DNA of 64,000 nucleotides, taken from the NCBI RefSeq assembly GCF_001952075.1, contig NZ_LXYU01000001.1, positions 434,001 to 498,000 on the forward strand, read 5' to 3'. This document shows positions 27,425 to 35,481 of the stretch, piece after piece. Position numbers and translations under genes: made by a program. The notes under the pieces were generated by a model. That model had not been told where the DNA came from. It saw only the letters and a program-made list of their open reading frames with translations, and made no database searches. Position 1 is the first letter of the stretch. Each line of letters begins with the position of its first letter. The stretch comes from Ditibartonella apis (lineage in GTDB: Bacteria; Pseudomonadota; Alphaproteobacteria; Rhizobiales; Rhizobiaceae).

Positions 27425-27622
27425 ATGGCACAAAATCTTGGTAGCGTTGATCGCATTATCCGTATCATTATCGGTATTGTTCTACTTTCTCTTATTTTCT
27501 TTCTTGATAGCGGCGCACGCTGGTTTGGCTTGATCGGCCTTATTCCACTTATCACCGCAATTATCGGTTTTTGCCCGCTTTACAAGATATTCGGCCTATC
27601 AAGCTGCCCATTGAAACACTGA
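27425..27622 (+). CDS. DUF2892 (YgaP-like) small membrane protein
   Basis: 65 residues with GGAAAGG upstream. It starts MAQNLGSVDRIIRIIIGIVLL and has two hydrophobic helices (about 12-28 and 32-48) with an FCPLYKIFGLSSCP end: Cys49 and Cys60. This is the DUF2892 pattern, which also forms the membrane tail of rhodanese YgaP. Here it stands alone without a rhodanese domain. The role is unknown; a link to sulfur or thiol chemistry is only a family association. Confidence 0.85.
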   Translation: MAQNLGSVDRIIRIIIGIVLLSLIFFLDSGARWFGLIGLIPLITAIIGFCPLYKIFGLSSCPLKH

Positions 27623-27665
27623 GATTTCTTTAAATAAGCAAGATTGGACCGGAAACTTCTCACCC

Positions 27666-28244
27666 TCAACGGGTCTCATGTTCCAAAAGAGCGGGCATTT
27701 GGTCAAGGCTCGGATAAGTAATCAACATCATTCCGGCAATAAAGCTTAACGCGAAAATAAGTGTTGCAACGATGATACCTGTTGCACCATTCATGAATGC
27801 CGGCGTGCCAAGCGGGTTCCGGCTGATCTTTTTTTCTTCTCTGTCTTCCGGATTATCATCAAGCGTGACAATGAATAAACCGAGATTGAGAAGCGGTATA
27901 ACCAGAAGCCAGGCAGCGCCTTTTTTCCCGAATCCGTCACGCGCGCGGGACACAGAAAGATACATCGTAAGATAGCCGAACAGGAAAGGCGCCACGGCTG
28001 CGAATAAAGCCATAAATACCGGTGGCAATGCACCGTTCAATCTGAACAATACCAAATTGATTGCATAACTTAACAAAACATAGCCCAAGAAAGCACATGC
28101 AAACATAAAAAGATAAGGAATACGATAAAGCGTTTTGGGGCTGATATTGGTAAAATAGGCAAGCACAGCACCAAACAGGAAAGCAAGCACGAGTCCTTGC
28201 AAAGAAAGAACGAATCCTTGAATAGAAAAAACGTAGCTCAACAT
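27666..28244 (-). CDS. Multi-pass membrane protein of unknown function
   Basis: 192 residues from the ATG at 28244; a GTG at 28253 would add three. Five hydrophobic stretches at about 5-27, 42-64, 70-93, 110-128 and 155-178. The loop before the last helix is charged (DDNPEDREEKK). No motif that I recognise. The arrangement resembles uncharacterised inner-membrane proteins of Rhizobiales. It is convergent with the DUF2892 gene. A perfect 12-base inverted repeat lies about 185 bases upstream (28430-28459). Confidence 0.7.
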   Translation of the reverse strand: MLSYVFSIQGFVLSLQGLVLAFLFGAVLAYFTNISPKTLYRIPYLFMFACAFLGYVLLSYAINLVLFRLNGALPPVFMALFAAVAPFLFGYLTMYLSVSRARDGFGKKGAAWLLVIPLLNLGLFIVTLDDNPEDREEKKISRNPLGTPAFMNGATGIIVATLIFALSFIAGMMLITYPSLDQMPALLEHETR

Positions 28245-28429
28245 TTCTATCACTTCTTTCTTCTGTGATACTTTGTGAAATAATCAAACTCTGCCGGATT
28301 TACGTGGCTTTCAAATTCCTGTTCAATTGAAGAAGCGCCTTGCTTCTTGAAAAACCAGAATGCGAGAAAGGCATATCTGCACTATTCCACGCAATTTTCC
28401 CACATAAAAAATTTGCCTGAACAAAGAGG

Positions 28430-28459
28430 TTGTAACCATAAAACTTATTATGGTTACAA
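28430..28459. promoter_or_regulatory. Perfect 12-base inverted repeat
   Basis: TTGTAACCATAA (28430-28441) and TTATGGTTACAA (28448-28459) pair perfectly around a six-base loop. It lies downstream of the 50-residue protein gene and upstream of the 192-residue membrane protein gene, both on the minus strand. No T-run follows, so an operator or an RNA processing or stability hairpin fits as well as a terminator. Confidence 0.45.
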
Positions 28460-28515
28460 AACATAATCGTCTTACGCTTTAAAAATCAATAAATGCTTTT
28501 GCGTTGCTCCTGATA

Positions 28516-28668
28516 TTAATGACGATCGACCGAAACGCCATTTTTATCAATTGTCATTTCGACGCCGGATGGTTTTTGCTGTTGTTTCTGTTGGTAAGTT
28601 TTATAACCCAAGCCCGCAACAACAACGATAAGCACGCCGATAATAAGAAAAAGGAAATTCCGATTCAT
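28516..28668 (-). CDS. 50-residue single-pass membrane protein
   Basis: A short gene: ATG at 28668, stop TAA at 28516. The protein begins MNRNFLFLIIGVLIVVVAGLG, a clean N-terminal membrane helix (about 4-22), then YKTYQQKQQQKPSG and a polar tail EMTIDKNGVSVDRH. Codon use resembles the neighbours and AGGGAGC sits nine bases before the ATG. That ribosome site is inside a perfect 11-base inverted repeat (28672-28703). Function unknown. Small tail-out membrane proteins with this design are often regulators or complex subunits, but that is speculation. Confidence 0.72.
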   Translation of the reverse strand: MNRNFLFLIIGVLIVVVAGLGYKTYQQKQQQKPSGVEMTIDKNGVSVDRH

Positions 28669-28671
28669 AAA

Positions 28672-28703
28672 ATTGCTCCCTACTCAAAGTAATAGGGAGC
28701 AAT
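28672..28703 (-). promoter_or_regulatory. Hairpin covering the ribosome site of the 50-residue gene
   Basis: On the minus strand, ATTGCTCCCTA (28703-28693) pairs perfectly with TAGGGAGCAAT (28682-28672) around a ten-base loop. The second arm contains the Shine-Dalgarno AGGGAGC of the small gene starting at 28668. Folding would block ribosome entry, so translation may be switched, or the sequence is a dyad operator. Confidence 0.55.
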
Positions 28704-28789
28704 ATGGAGCAATAATTTCCATTTCAAGTGCAGCATAATTCGGTTTTCAATTCAGAATAACCTGAATAACACTTTCATTGAAGCTTCTT

Positions 28790-31741
28790 TTAATGTGCTT
28801 CGTCCCAATTTTTAGCAGCGCGCGCATCGACTTTAAGAGGCACAGATAAGGACAGAGCTGGCATAGTCGCATTCTCCATCACATTTTTTACAAGAGCGGT
28901 GGTTTTTTCAACTTCGTTTTCAGGCAATTCGAAAATCAGTTCATCATGAACCTGCAATAACATTTTAGCCGACAAGCCGGCTTCCTTCAGCGCGTCATCC
29001 ATTTTTATCATCGCACGGCGGATAATATCGGCGGCGGCCCCCTGAATTGGTGCGTTGATTGCAGCTCTCTCGTTGAAAGCCCGCACTTGTGCGCTTTTGG
29101 AATTGATATCCGGATAATGTGCACGCCGTCCGAAAATTGTCTCTACAAAACCATGCTCGTGCGCAAAAGCTTTGGTCTTTTCCATATAATCTTTAATGCC
29201 CGGAAAACGTTCGAAATAGGTGCGGATATATTGGGCTGCCTCCTCGCGCGGAATCGATAATTGGTTGGCAAGTCCGAAGGCGGAAATGCCATAGATAATG
29301 CCGAAATTGATCGCTTTGGCACGGCGGCGAACTTCCGGTGGCATACCCTCGATCGGCACACCGAACATTTCCGATGCCGTCATTGCATGAATATCAAGGC
29401 CGTCTGCAAATGCTTTTTTCAAAGCTTTGATATCGGCGACATGGGCAAGAACACGCAGCTCAATCTGACTGTAATCGGCAGACAGTAGCAAATTTCCGGG
29501 ACCGGCTATAAAAGCCGCACGGATTTTTCTTCCCTCCGGTGTGCGAACCGGAATATTTTGCAAATTCGGGTCTGACGAGGCAAGTCGCCCGGTTGACGTT
29601 GCAGCCATTGAATAATTCGTATGAACGCGCCCCGTATTAGGTAAAATATAATTCGGAAGTGCATCGGTATAAGTCGATTTCAATTTTGTGAGCTGGCGCC
29701 AATCAACAATCTTGCGGGGTAATTCATGCCCCTCTGCTGCCAGATCTTCAAGAACCTGAGCCGATGTTGACCATTGGCCGGTTTTGGTTTTCGAGCCTCC
29801 GGGCAAACCCATTTTGCCGAATAAAATTTCTCCCAGTTGCTTGGGCGACCCGATATTGAATTTTTCTCCGGCAAGTTGATAGATTTCATCTTCCAAAGCG
29901 GCTGCCGATTGGGCAAGCTCACCGGATAATCGTGACAATAATTGCCGGTCAACCAGAACGCCGCGTTCTTCCATGCGGGCAAGAACGGTCACCAAAGGCC
30001 GCTCCAGACGCTCATAAACGCGGGTAACACCGCGGGCGACAATTTGTGGTTTTAAAACCCGCCAAAGTCGCAATGTAACATCCGCATCCTCGGCTGCATA
30101 CTGCGTTGCCCGCTTCAAATCGACGGCAGCAAAACCGGTTGCCGTTTTTCCACTTCCGGCAACCTCTTTGAATGTAATCGGCTTGTGCCCCAACCAGCGC
30201 TCGGAAAGTGCGTCCATTCCATGGGTCAATGTTCCTGCATCCAGAACATAGGAAAGCAACATCGTATCGTCGAATGACCGTATTGTGATATGATACTGTC
30301 GCATCACCAGCCAATCATATTTCATATTTTGCGCAATTTTAAGAATCGCGGGATTTTCCAATACCGGTTTCAATAAAGCGACCGCTTTTTGTGTATCAAT
30401 TTGTCCCTTAAGGCGGCCGCCACCCAATAAATCATTGCCACCATCGACATGATTAAGTGGCACATAGGCCGCTTCACCGGGATTAAGACCAATAGAAAAG
30501 CCGACAAGTTCCGCTTGCATCGGGTCAAGCGAGGTCGTTTCGGTATCGAATGCAAAGAACCCTTGCCCCTTTGCCCGGTCGAGCCATTGTTTCAGTTCGG
30601 CTTCGTCCGTTATCGTGTGATAAGCGGTCGTATCTATTTTTTCTGTGAGTGCTTCTTTTTTACGTTTTTCTGCCAGAAGCTGCGGGGTGTTTTCCGCTTG
30701 TGAATCATCAGAATCACTTTCTTGTTCTTGTCGAGCATTACCACCAACTTCCGGCGCTCCGCCAACATCGGAACCTTCCTCAAGATCCGGTCCATGGGCA
30801 CTTTTGCCCCATTCGACATCAAGCTCCACCGGCTCGATCAAAGCCGCATCACAATTGGTCGCTTCTGCAACACGACGCGTCAAAGAATTGAATTCCATTG
30901 CCTTTAAAAAGCCGATAAGGCGCGGTCCATCAGTTGGTTCCAACAGGAGACCGTCAAGACCGATTTCAAGCGGAACATCGGTTTTTAATGTTACAAGCTG
31001 ACGCGCCAATCTCGCCTGATCGGCAAACTCGATAATATTTTCACGACGTTTTTTTTGTTTGATATCGCCGGCATGAGCCAACAGCGTATCGAGATCACCA
31101 AATTCTCCAAGGAGCTGTGCTGCCGTTTTCGGGCCAATACCCGGCACACCGGGGACATTATCGGTGGAATCACCGGTAAGCGATTGCAAATCAATCATCT
31201 TTTCAGGTGGAACGCCCCATTTTTCAATAACTTCCGCAATGCCGATCGGGCGGTCTTTCATACCATCATACATCCCGACCTGTTGATTGACGAGTTGCAT
31301 GAGATCCTTGTCGGAAGAAATGATTGTCGTTTTCGCACCGCTTCGGGTGGCCGCAGAAGCATAGGTTGCAATAATATCATCTGCCTCATAACCCTCTTTT
31401 TCAATGCATGGCAGATTGAAAGCGCGGGTAGCCTGCCTGATAAGGCTGAATTGGGGAATAAGATCATCAGGTGGGGTAGGGCGGTTTGCTTTATATTCGG
31501 GATATATCTTTTTACGAAATGTTTCCGACGAATAATCAAAAATCACAGCAAAATGCGTGGGCACGACGCCAACTGCAGTATCACGCGCATCGCACAACAA
31601 TTTCCAGAGCATATTGCAAAAACCGGCCAGTGCGCCAACCGGTAAACCGTCTTTTTTTCGTGTTAATGGCGGCAAAGCGTGATAGGCGCGAAAAATATAA
31701 CTTGAACCGTCAACGAGAAAAAGGTGATCATTTTTTTGCAT
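28790..31741 (-). CDS. polA: DNA polymerase I
   Basis: Repair and Okazaki-fragment processing polymerase. 983 residues from the ATG at 31741, which has AGGA six bases upstream; the ATG at 31756 adds five residues without such a site. Domains in order: 5' nuclease (about 1-300; GVPGIGPKTAAQLL), an acidic linker rich in Ser, Asp and Glu (about 320-365), 3'-5' exonuclease with FDTETTSLD intact, and polymerase with DYSQIELRVLAH (motif A), RRRAKAINFGIIYG (motif B) and QVHDELIFE (motif C). Proofreading should therefore be active. It lies left of oriC on the leading strand. Confidence 0.97.
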   Translation of the reverse strand: MQKNDHLFLVDGSSYIFRAYHALPPLTRKKDGLPVGALAGFCNMLWKLLCDARDTAVGVVPTHFAVIFDYSSETFRKKIYPEYKANRPTPPDDLIPQFSLIRQATRAFNLPCIEKEGYEADDIIATYASAATRSGAKTTIISSDKDLMQLVNQQVGMYDGMKDRPIGIAEVIEKWGVPPEKMIDLQSLTGDSTDNVPGVPGIGPKTAAQLLGEFGDLDTLLAHAGDIKQKKRRENIIEFADQARLARQLVTLKTDVPLEIGLDGLLLEPTDGPRLIGFLKAMEFNSLTRRVAEATNCDAALIEPVELDVEWGKSAHGPDLEEGSDVGGAPEVGGNARQEQESDSDDSQAENTPQLLAEKRKKEALTEKIDTTAYHTITDEAELKQWLDRAKGQGFFAFDTETTSLDPMQAELVGFSIGLNPGEAAYVPLNHVDGGNDLLGGGRLKGQIDTQKAVALLKPVLENPAILKIAQNMKYDWLVMRQYHITIRSFDDTMLLSYVLDAGTLTHGMDALSERWLGHKPITFKEVAGSGKTATGFAAVDLKRATQYAAEDADVTLRLWRVLKPQIVARGVTRVYERLERPLVTVLARMEERGVLVDRQLLSRLSGELAQSAAALEDEIYQLAGEKFNIGSPKQLGEILFGKMGLPGGSKTKTGQWSTSAQVLEDLAAEGHELPRKIVDWRQLTKLKSTYTDALPNYILPNTGRVHTNYSMAATSTGRLASSDPNLQNIPVRTPEGRKIRAAFIAGPGNLLLSADYSQIELRVLAHVADIKALKKAFADGLDIHAMTASEMFGVPIEGMPPEVRRRAKAINFGIIYGISAFGLANQLSIPREEAAQYIRTYFERFPGIKDYMEKTKAFAHEHGFVETIFGRRAHYPDINSKSAQVRAFNERAAINAPIQGAAADIIRRAMIKMDDALKEAGLSAKMLLQVHDELIFELPENEVEKTTALVKNVMENATMPALSLSVPLKVDARAAKNWDEAH

Positions 31742-31908
31742 CGTCAATCCTGACATCGAATTTTGAAAACATTATATAAGTTAAAAAGCACATTGAACAC
31801 GAAAAGCCCATCAGCAAACAATAGAAAATGTGGTGCGAGCAAAATTTATCGTTAGGCTCTTATAGGTTCTTTTCACGCATTTGTTACAAAATGTTAATAT
31901 AGTTGCCC

Positions 31909-31938
31909 TTGAAAAGCCATTTTTAAATTCTTTTATAT
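31909..31938 (+). promoter_or_regulatory. Sigma-70-type promoter for the sRNA candidate
   Basis: TTGAAA (31909-31914) and TTATAT (31933-31938) are separated by 18 bases. Transcription would start near 31946, just at the first hairpin of the small RNA candidate. Confidence 0.5.
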
Positions 31939-31943
31939 GATCT

Positions 31944-32091
31944 ATCGACACTGCGTCGATATGTCCGGTGTTCCGGCTTTGTCCCCCGCCGTTTACCGGA
32001 TACAACAGTCTACTTTCCCTCTCCGGACTGTTGAGTGAGTGCAGTAAAAAAGGCCGTTGTGGTTTCCCCCTCTCCACAACGGTCTATTTTT
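31944..32091 (+). ncRNA. Multi-hairpin small RNA candidate with CCCUCUCC loops (MmgR/suhB-like?)
   Basis: Four hairpins follow each other: ATCGAC/GTCGAT (31944-31960); CCGG/CCGG (31965-31976); CAACAGTC/GACTGTTG (32003-32033) with CCCTCTCC in the loop; and AGGCCGTTGTGG/CCACAACGGTCT (32051-32085) with CCCCCTCT in the loop, followed by ATTTTT. The last is a good intrinsic terminator. C-rich loops that can pair with Shine-Dalgarno sequences are typical of alphaproteobacterial sRNAs. From memory, MmgR of Sinorhizobium (alpha-r8, Rfam suhB) has two such hairpins and lies beside polA. The last hairpin also ends in TTTTTT on the minus strand and may terminate dnaQ. Confidence 0.65.
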
Positions 32092-32375
32092 AAAAAAACT
32101 TCCCGAAGATAAATTCCGAAGACATTGATCAAATCGACTTGCAATGAAGCGCAATTCTACGAGGGGATGCATTTAAAAATCATCATCCGAGTTTGAATGT
32201 CGAGTTTAAAGTCGAAATCTACTTTTTCCCAGATTTTTAAACACGATATCCCTCAATCATGAACCCCAAATAGTCCTAATGTCGGGTATATTCTTCATTG
32301 AAGATTTTACGAAAACCAACCCGTTTGGCTACAGGATGTTTCAGTTTATCCCATCGTCCGATTTTTCCCGTTGGT

Positions 32376-33077
32376 TCAATTTTTGATGTGGCTCCACATG
32401 GCTTTTTCGCCAATTTTTGCAAGCAAAGCATCATGGGCCGCTTTATCTTCTTCGCTCAAACGGCTTGGCAATGGTTCAGGGCGAGCTTTGAGAACAATTT
32501 TCTTCTGATCCTCGTTTTCATTGGATTTGCTATCGGTATTAGCTCCGTCAAATCCCAGAGCACCCTGTTTGCCGCCGATAAGTTCGATATAAACATCGGC
32601 GAGAATTTCAGAGTCAAGCAAAGCTCCATGCAGCGTCCTGCGTGAATTATCAATGCCGAAGCGTTTGCACAAAGCATCCAGAGAATTCGGGCCCATCGGA
32701 AATTTCCGACGAGCCATCGCCAATGTATCGATAATACGATCAACACTGATAAGCGGTTTATGAATACGCCCCAATTCCGCATTCAAAAAACCAAGGTCGA
32801 AGTTTGCATTGTGGGCAATCAATGTTGCGCCTTCGATAAAGGAGAGAAAATCATCGGCTATTTCTTCAAATTTCGGCTCGTCCTTGAGGCGCTCATTGGT
32901 AAGTCCGTGAACTGCTACAACCTCATCAGGGATGATTACGCCTTGCGGATTGAGATAGACGTGAAAAGTTTTATCGGTAAGATAGCGATCAACCATCTCC
33001 ACACAACCAATTTCGACAATACGGTCTGTTTCTTTGTGAAGGCCTGTTGTTTCAGTATCAAAAATAATTTCTCTCAT
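32376..33077 (-). CDS. dnaQ: DNA polymerase III epsilon subunit (proofreading exonuclease)
   Basis: 233 residues. DEDDh exonuclease: IIFDTETTGL (Asp, Glu at about 7-9), VVAVHGLTNERL, AHNANFDLGFLN (Asp near 98) and HGALLDSEILADVYIEL (His, Asp near 150-155). The C-terminal about 60 residues are polar, as in alpha-binding tails. In many alphaproteobacteria the order is coaE-dnaQ-secB; here the neighbour beyond dnaQ is polA, with no secB in the window. It starts 340 bases downstream of coaE on the same strand. Confidence 0.96.
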   Translation of the reverse strand: MREIIFDTETTGLHKETDRIVEIGCVEMVDRYLTDKTFHVYLNPQGVIIPDEVVAVHGLTNERLKDEPKFEEIADDFLSFIEGATLIAHNANFDLGFLNAELGRIHKPLISVDRIIDTLAMARRKFPMGPNSLDALCKRFGIDNSRRTLHGALLDSEILADVYIELIGGKQGALGFDGANTDSKSNENEDQKKIVLKARPEPLPSRLSEEDKAAHDALLAKIGEKAMWSHIKN

Positions 33078-33417
33078 AAAAATTTGCTCTCATCTACTCT
33101 TTAACGTGCATTAATTTGCATTGGCCTTTTTTAAACGAATGGTCACTTCAAACCGGATTGTTTCATATTTTTCTAGCGTTTCGGGGAGACAATAAACAAC
33201 AAATAACGTTTCCAATGACTATATTCGCTCACCTCTCCGGAAGAGTGGCAATCCAAAATAATCGACGCAAAAAACATTTTGATGACTCTTACATCTTATA
33301 TCTGAAAGAAATTATGGATAATCCGGATATAACGGCGCAAAAATCCGCCGATAACCTCGTCATTTCAATTTTACAAAAACTCACCAAAAAATACTATTAT
33401 TTTTATGGACAGGCGGT
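33078..33417. other. 340-base gap between coaE and dnaQ
   Basis: Both flanking genes are on the minus strand, so this is the dnaQ upstream region. A plus-strand open frame crosses it but runs antisense into coaE and is a shadow. I see no other element. Confidence 0.5.
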
Positions 33418-34005
33418 CTACTTGCCAATCAAACGGGAAATCAGATGTTTTACCTGTTGTCTGGCATCATCAAGACTCTTGCCCGTATCAATAATGAAAT
33501 CCGCACGCCGACGCTTTTCTTCATCTGATATCTGGCGTGACAAAATACGGTCGAGCTTCTCATCATCCCAGCCGCTGCGGGCAAGTACACGTTGCCGCTG
33601 GATTCCGGTTGGTGCCGAAACAACTGCTATCTTGTCAACCCGTCCTTGAGGCCCTTTTTCAAATAATAAAGGAATATCGAGAACCACCAGCGGATCACCC
33701 CGATCGCGGTGCATTTTTACAAAATCTTTTTCTTTTTTGCGTACCAGCGGGTGAATAAACTTTTCCAAAAGGACAAGTTTTGCCGGATCCCTGACAATTG
33801 TTTTCGATAATTTTGAACGATCTATCCGGCCATCTGTCAAACAATCGGGGAAAATACGGCTTAAATTTTCAATAACCTCTTTATTTTCGTAAAGTTCATG
33901 GACAGCCCTATCAGCATTATAAACAGGAATGCCGGCTTCCTCGAAAAAGCCGGCTGTCGTCGTTTTTCCCATGCCGATAGAACCTGTAAGCCCGAGGATA
34001 ATCAT
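33418..34005 (-). CDS. coaE: Dephospho-CoA kinase
   Basis: Last step of coenzyme A synthesis: phosphorylates the ribose 3'-OH. 195 residues. P-loop GLTGSIGMGKTTT at about 4-16, then NADRAVHELY, the IHPLVRKKE segment, VLDIPLLFEKG and the RILSRQISDEEKRRRADFIIDTG lid region. Its ATG directly follows the aroE stop with no gap, so it belongs to the maf-aroE-coaE series running away from the origin. Confidence 0.96.
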   Translation of the reverse strand: MIILGLTGSIGMGKTTTAGFFEEAGIPVYNADRAVHELYENKEVIENLSRIFPDCLTDGRIDRSKLSKTIVRDPAKLVLLEKFIHPLVRKKEKDFVKMHRDRGDPLVVLDIPLLFEKGPQGRVDKIAVVSAPTGIQRQRVLARSGWDDEKLDRILSRQISDEEKRRRADFIIDTGKSLDDARQQVKHLISRLIGK

Positions 34006-34863
34006 TTAATGGCCCATTCTACCCAGAATTTCTTGTCGTAATTCGTTGTCAACAACAGGTCTTATTCCAAACCACCGTTCAAACCCCGGTACAGCCTGAT
34101 GAAGCAACATTCCGATTCCATCGACATAATTGAGGTTTCTAGCTTTGGCTTCCAAGAGAATCGGCGTCATCAAAGGAGTATAAACAATATCTGTCACCAG
34201 GACCGACGGCTTTGCCTGATCAAGGTGAATAAACGGTTCGCTGTCTTTCACTACAAGATTATTTGTCATTCCCAAAGATGTCGTATTGACGATTAAATCC
34301 GCCAGAGGAACGAGATCATCTATTTCGCTCCAATTGCGTGCTTTTACCTGATTGCCAAAATAACCGGCAAGCTTGTCGGCACGGGATTTCGTCCGGTTTA
34401 CAAGATAAATGTTCTCAAAACCGCGTTGTTCAAGCGTATAAATAATTGCGCGCGCTGCACCTCCGGCGCCGATGACAAGCGCCGCATTTCCACCCCAACC
34501 GGGAGCAAAATCGTTAAGATTGGCTTCAAAACCATAACCATCGGTATTGCTTGCACAAAGTGTGTTATTCTCGAACCATAATGTATTGGCGGCTCCTATC
34601 CTTGTTGCAGCGTGATCTTTTTTTTCAGAAAGGCGAAAGGCTTCTTCCTTATGAGGAAGGGTAACATTGCCGCCGCAAAAACCTTTTTTTTGCAGCGAAC
34701 TGATAAATGTTTCAAAATTTTCCGGCTTTACCTCGACTGCATCATAAGTTCCGGCCAAGTTATATTTTTTGAGCCAAAAGCGATGAATTTGCGGTGAAAG
34801 CGAATGTCCGACCGGATAACCGGTTACAAAAGCATGGGGTATTTCTGTTGTTATGTTTTTCAT
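34006..34863 (-). CDS. aroE: Shikimate dehydrogenase
   Basis: NADPH-dependent reduction of 3-dehydroshikimate. 285 residues from the ATG at 34863; the frame is open further upstream into maf but relatives start near FVTGYPVGHSLSP. Visible: GHSLSPQIHRFW (substrate site), GGNVTLPHKE with the catalytic Lys, NTDGYGFEANL with the catalytic Asp, and the NADP loop GAGGAARAIIYTL. One base separates it from maf and none from coaE, so this is a tight operon. With aroB and aroK at 0.4-2.1 kb, three shikimate enzymes lie in the window. Confidence 0.95.
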   Translation of the reverse strand: MKNITTEIPHAFVTGYPVGHSLSPQIHRFWLKKYNLAGTYDAVEVKPENFETFISSLQKKGFCGGNVTLPHKEEAFRLSEKKDHAATRIGAANTLWFENNTLCASNTDGYGFEANLNDFAPGWGGNAALVIGAGGAARAIIYTLEQRGFENIYLVNRTKSRADKLAGYFGNQVKARNWSEIDDLVPLADLIVNTTSLGMTNNLVVKDSEPFIHLDQAKPSVLVTDIVYTPLMTPILLEAKARNLNYVDGIGMLLHQAVPGFERWFGIRPVVDNELRQEILGRMGH

Positions 34864-34864
34864 C

Positions 34865-35461
34865 TTATCGAATGATGATTCCTGTCTCGCGTAATTTCTG
34901 CAACAATAATAAGAGGGGTAAACCGATAATGGTAAAATAATCACCATCTATTTTATCAAATAGCTGGATACCCAAGCCTTCAACCTGATAGGCACCGACA
35001 CTTGATTGAACATCTTCTCCTGCTTTATCGATATAATAATCAATAAATTCGGGAGATAATGACCGGACTGTCATTTTTGTCGTTGAAAGCCCGACCCAAT
35101 CGGCTTTACCAGCTTTTGCCAGAGCGATGCCGCTATGGAGATAATGTGTTTTACTTGATAAAGAGAAAAGACGATCACGCACTCCCTCAAGATTTGCCAC
35201 TTTATGAAGTGCATTTCCTTCAAGCTCCAGTGTTTGATCGCATCCGATAACAAGCGCATCCGGAAACCGGCTGGAAACATCTTCAGCCTTTTTCATTGCC
35301 AGTTTTTTAGCAAGTTCCTGAGGCGTGATTTTACCTAAAGTTTTTTCGAGCTCGCGCTCATCTATTTTTGCTCCTTCAACATCGAATTCGAGGCCGGCAT
35401 TTTCCAAAATCGATTTTCTGAATGGGCTTAAAGATGCGAGAATAAGCGGTTTATGAGACAT
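34865..35461 (-). CDS. maf: Maf-family nucleoside triphosphate pyrophosphatase
   Basis: Hydrolyses non-canonical or specific NTPs/dNTPs to monophosphates; in some bacteria linked to septum formation. 198 residues. Family features: LILASLSPFRKSILENAG near the start (phosphate-binding Ser and Arg), KIDERELEKTL, the AEDVSSRFPDALVIGCDQTLELEG segment with the catalytic Asp, and GAYQVEGLGIQLFDKIDGDYFTIIGLPL. The place next to ppsR and oriC is conserved in alphaproteobacteria. Which Maf subtype it is cannot be settled from sequence alone. Confidence 0.94.
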   Translation of the reverse strand: MSHKPLILASLSPFRKSILENAGLEFDVEGAKIDERELEKTLGKITPQELAKKLAMKKAEDVSSRFPDALVIGCDQTLELEGNALHKVANLEGVRDRLFSLSSKTHYLHSGIALAKAGKADWVGLSTTKMTVRSLSPEFIDYYIDKAGEDVQSSVGAYQVEGLGIQLFDKIDGDYFTIIGLPLLLLLQKLRETGIIIR

Positions 35462-35481
35462 AGTTTTTCTTTTTATGAAGT

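Larger units (their letters stand above)
31757..32375. other. 619-base region between dnaQ and polA
   Basis: No protein gene is seen. It holds the polA promoter region, a candidate small RNA with its own promoter (31909-32091) and about 280 bases of AT-rich sequence next to the dnaQ end with no recognisable element. Confidence 0.65.

Noticed and set aside
31944..32091. 6S RNA between dnaQ and polA
   Set aside because: The element is a row of separate hairpins, not the single long bulged helix of 6S RNA.
33116..33649. 177-codon plus-strand open frame between dnaQ and coaE
   Set aside because: Its second half is antisense to coaE and the first half has no protein-like pattern.
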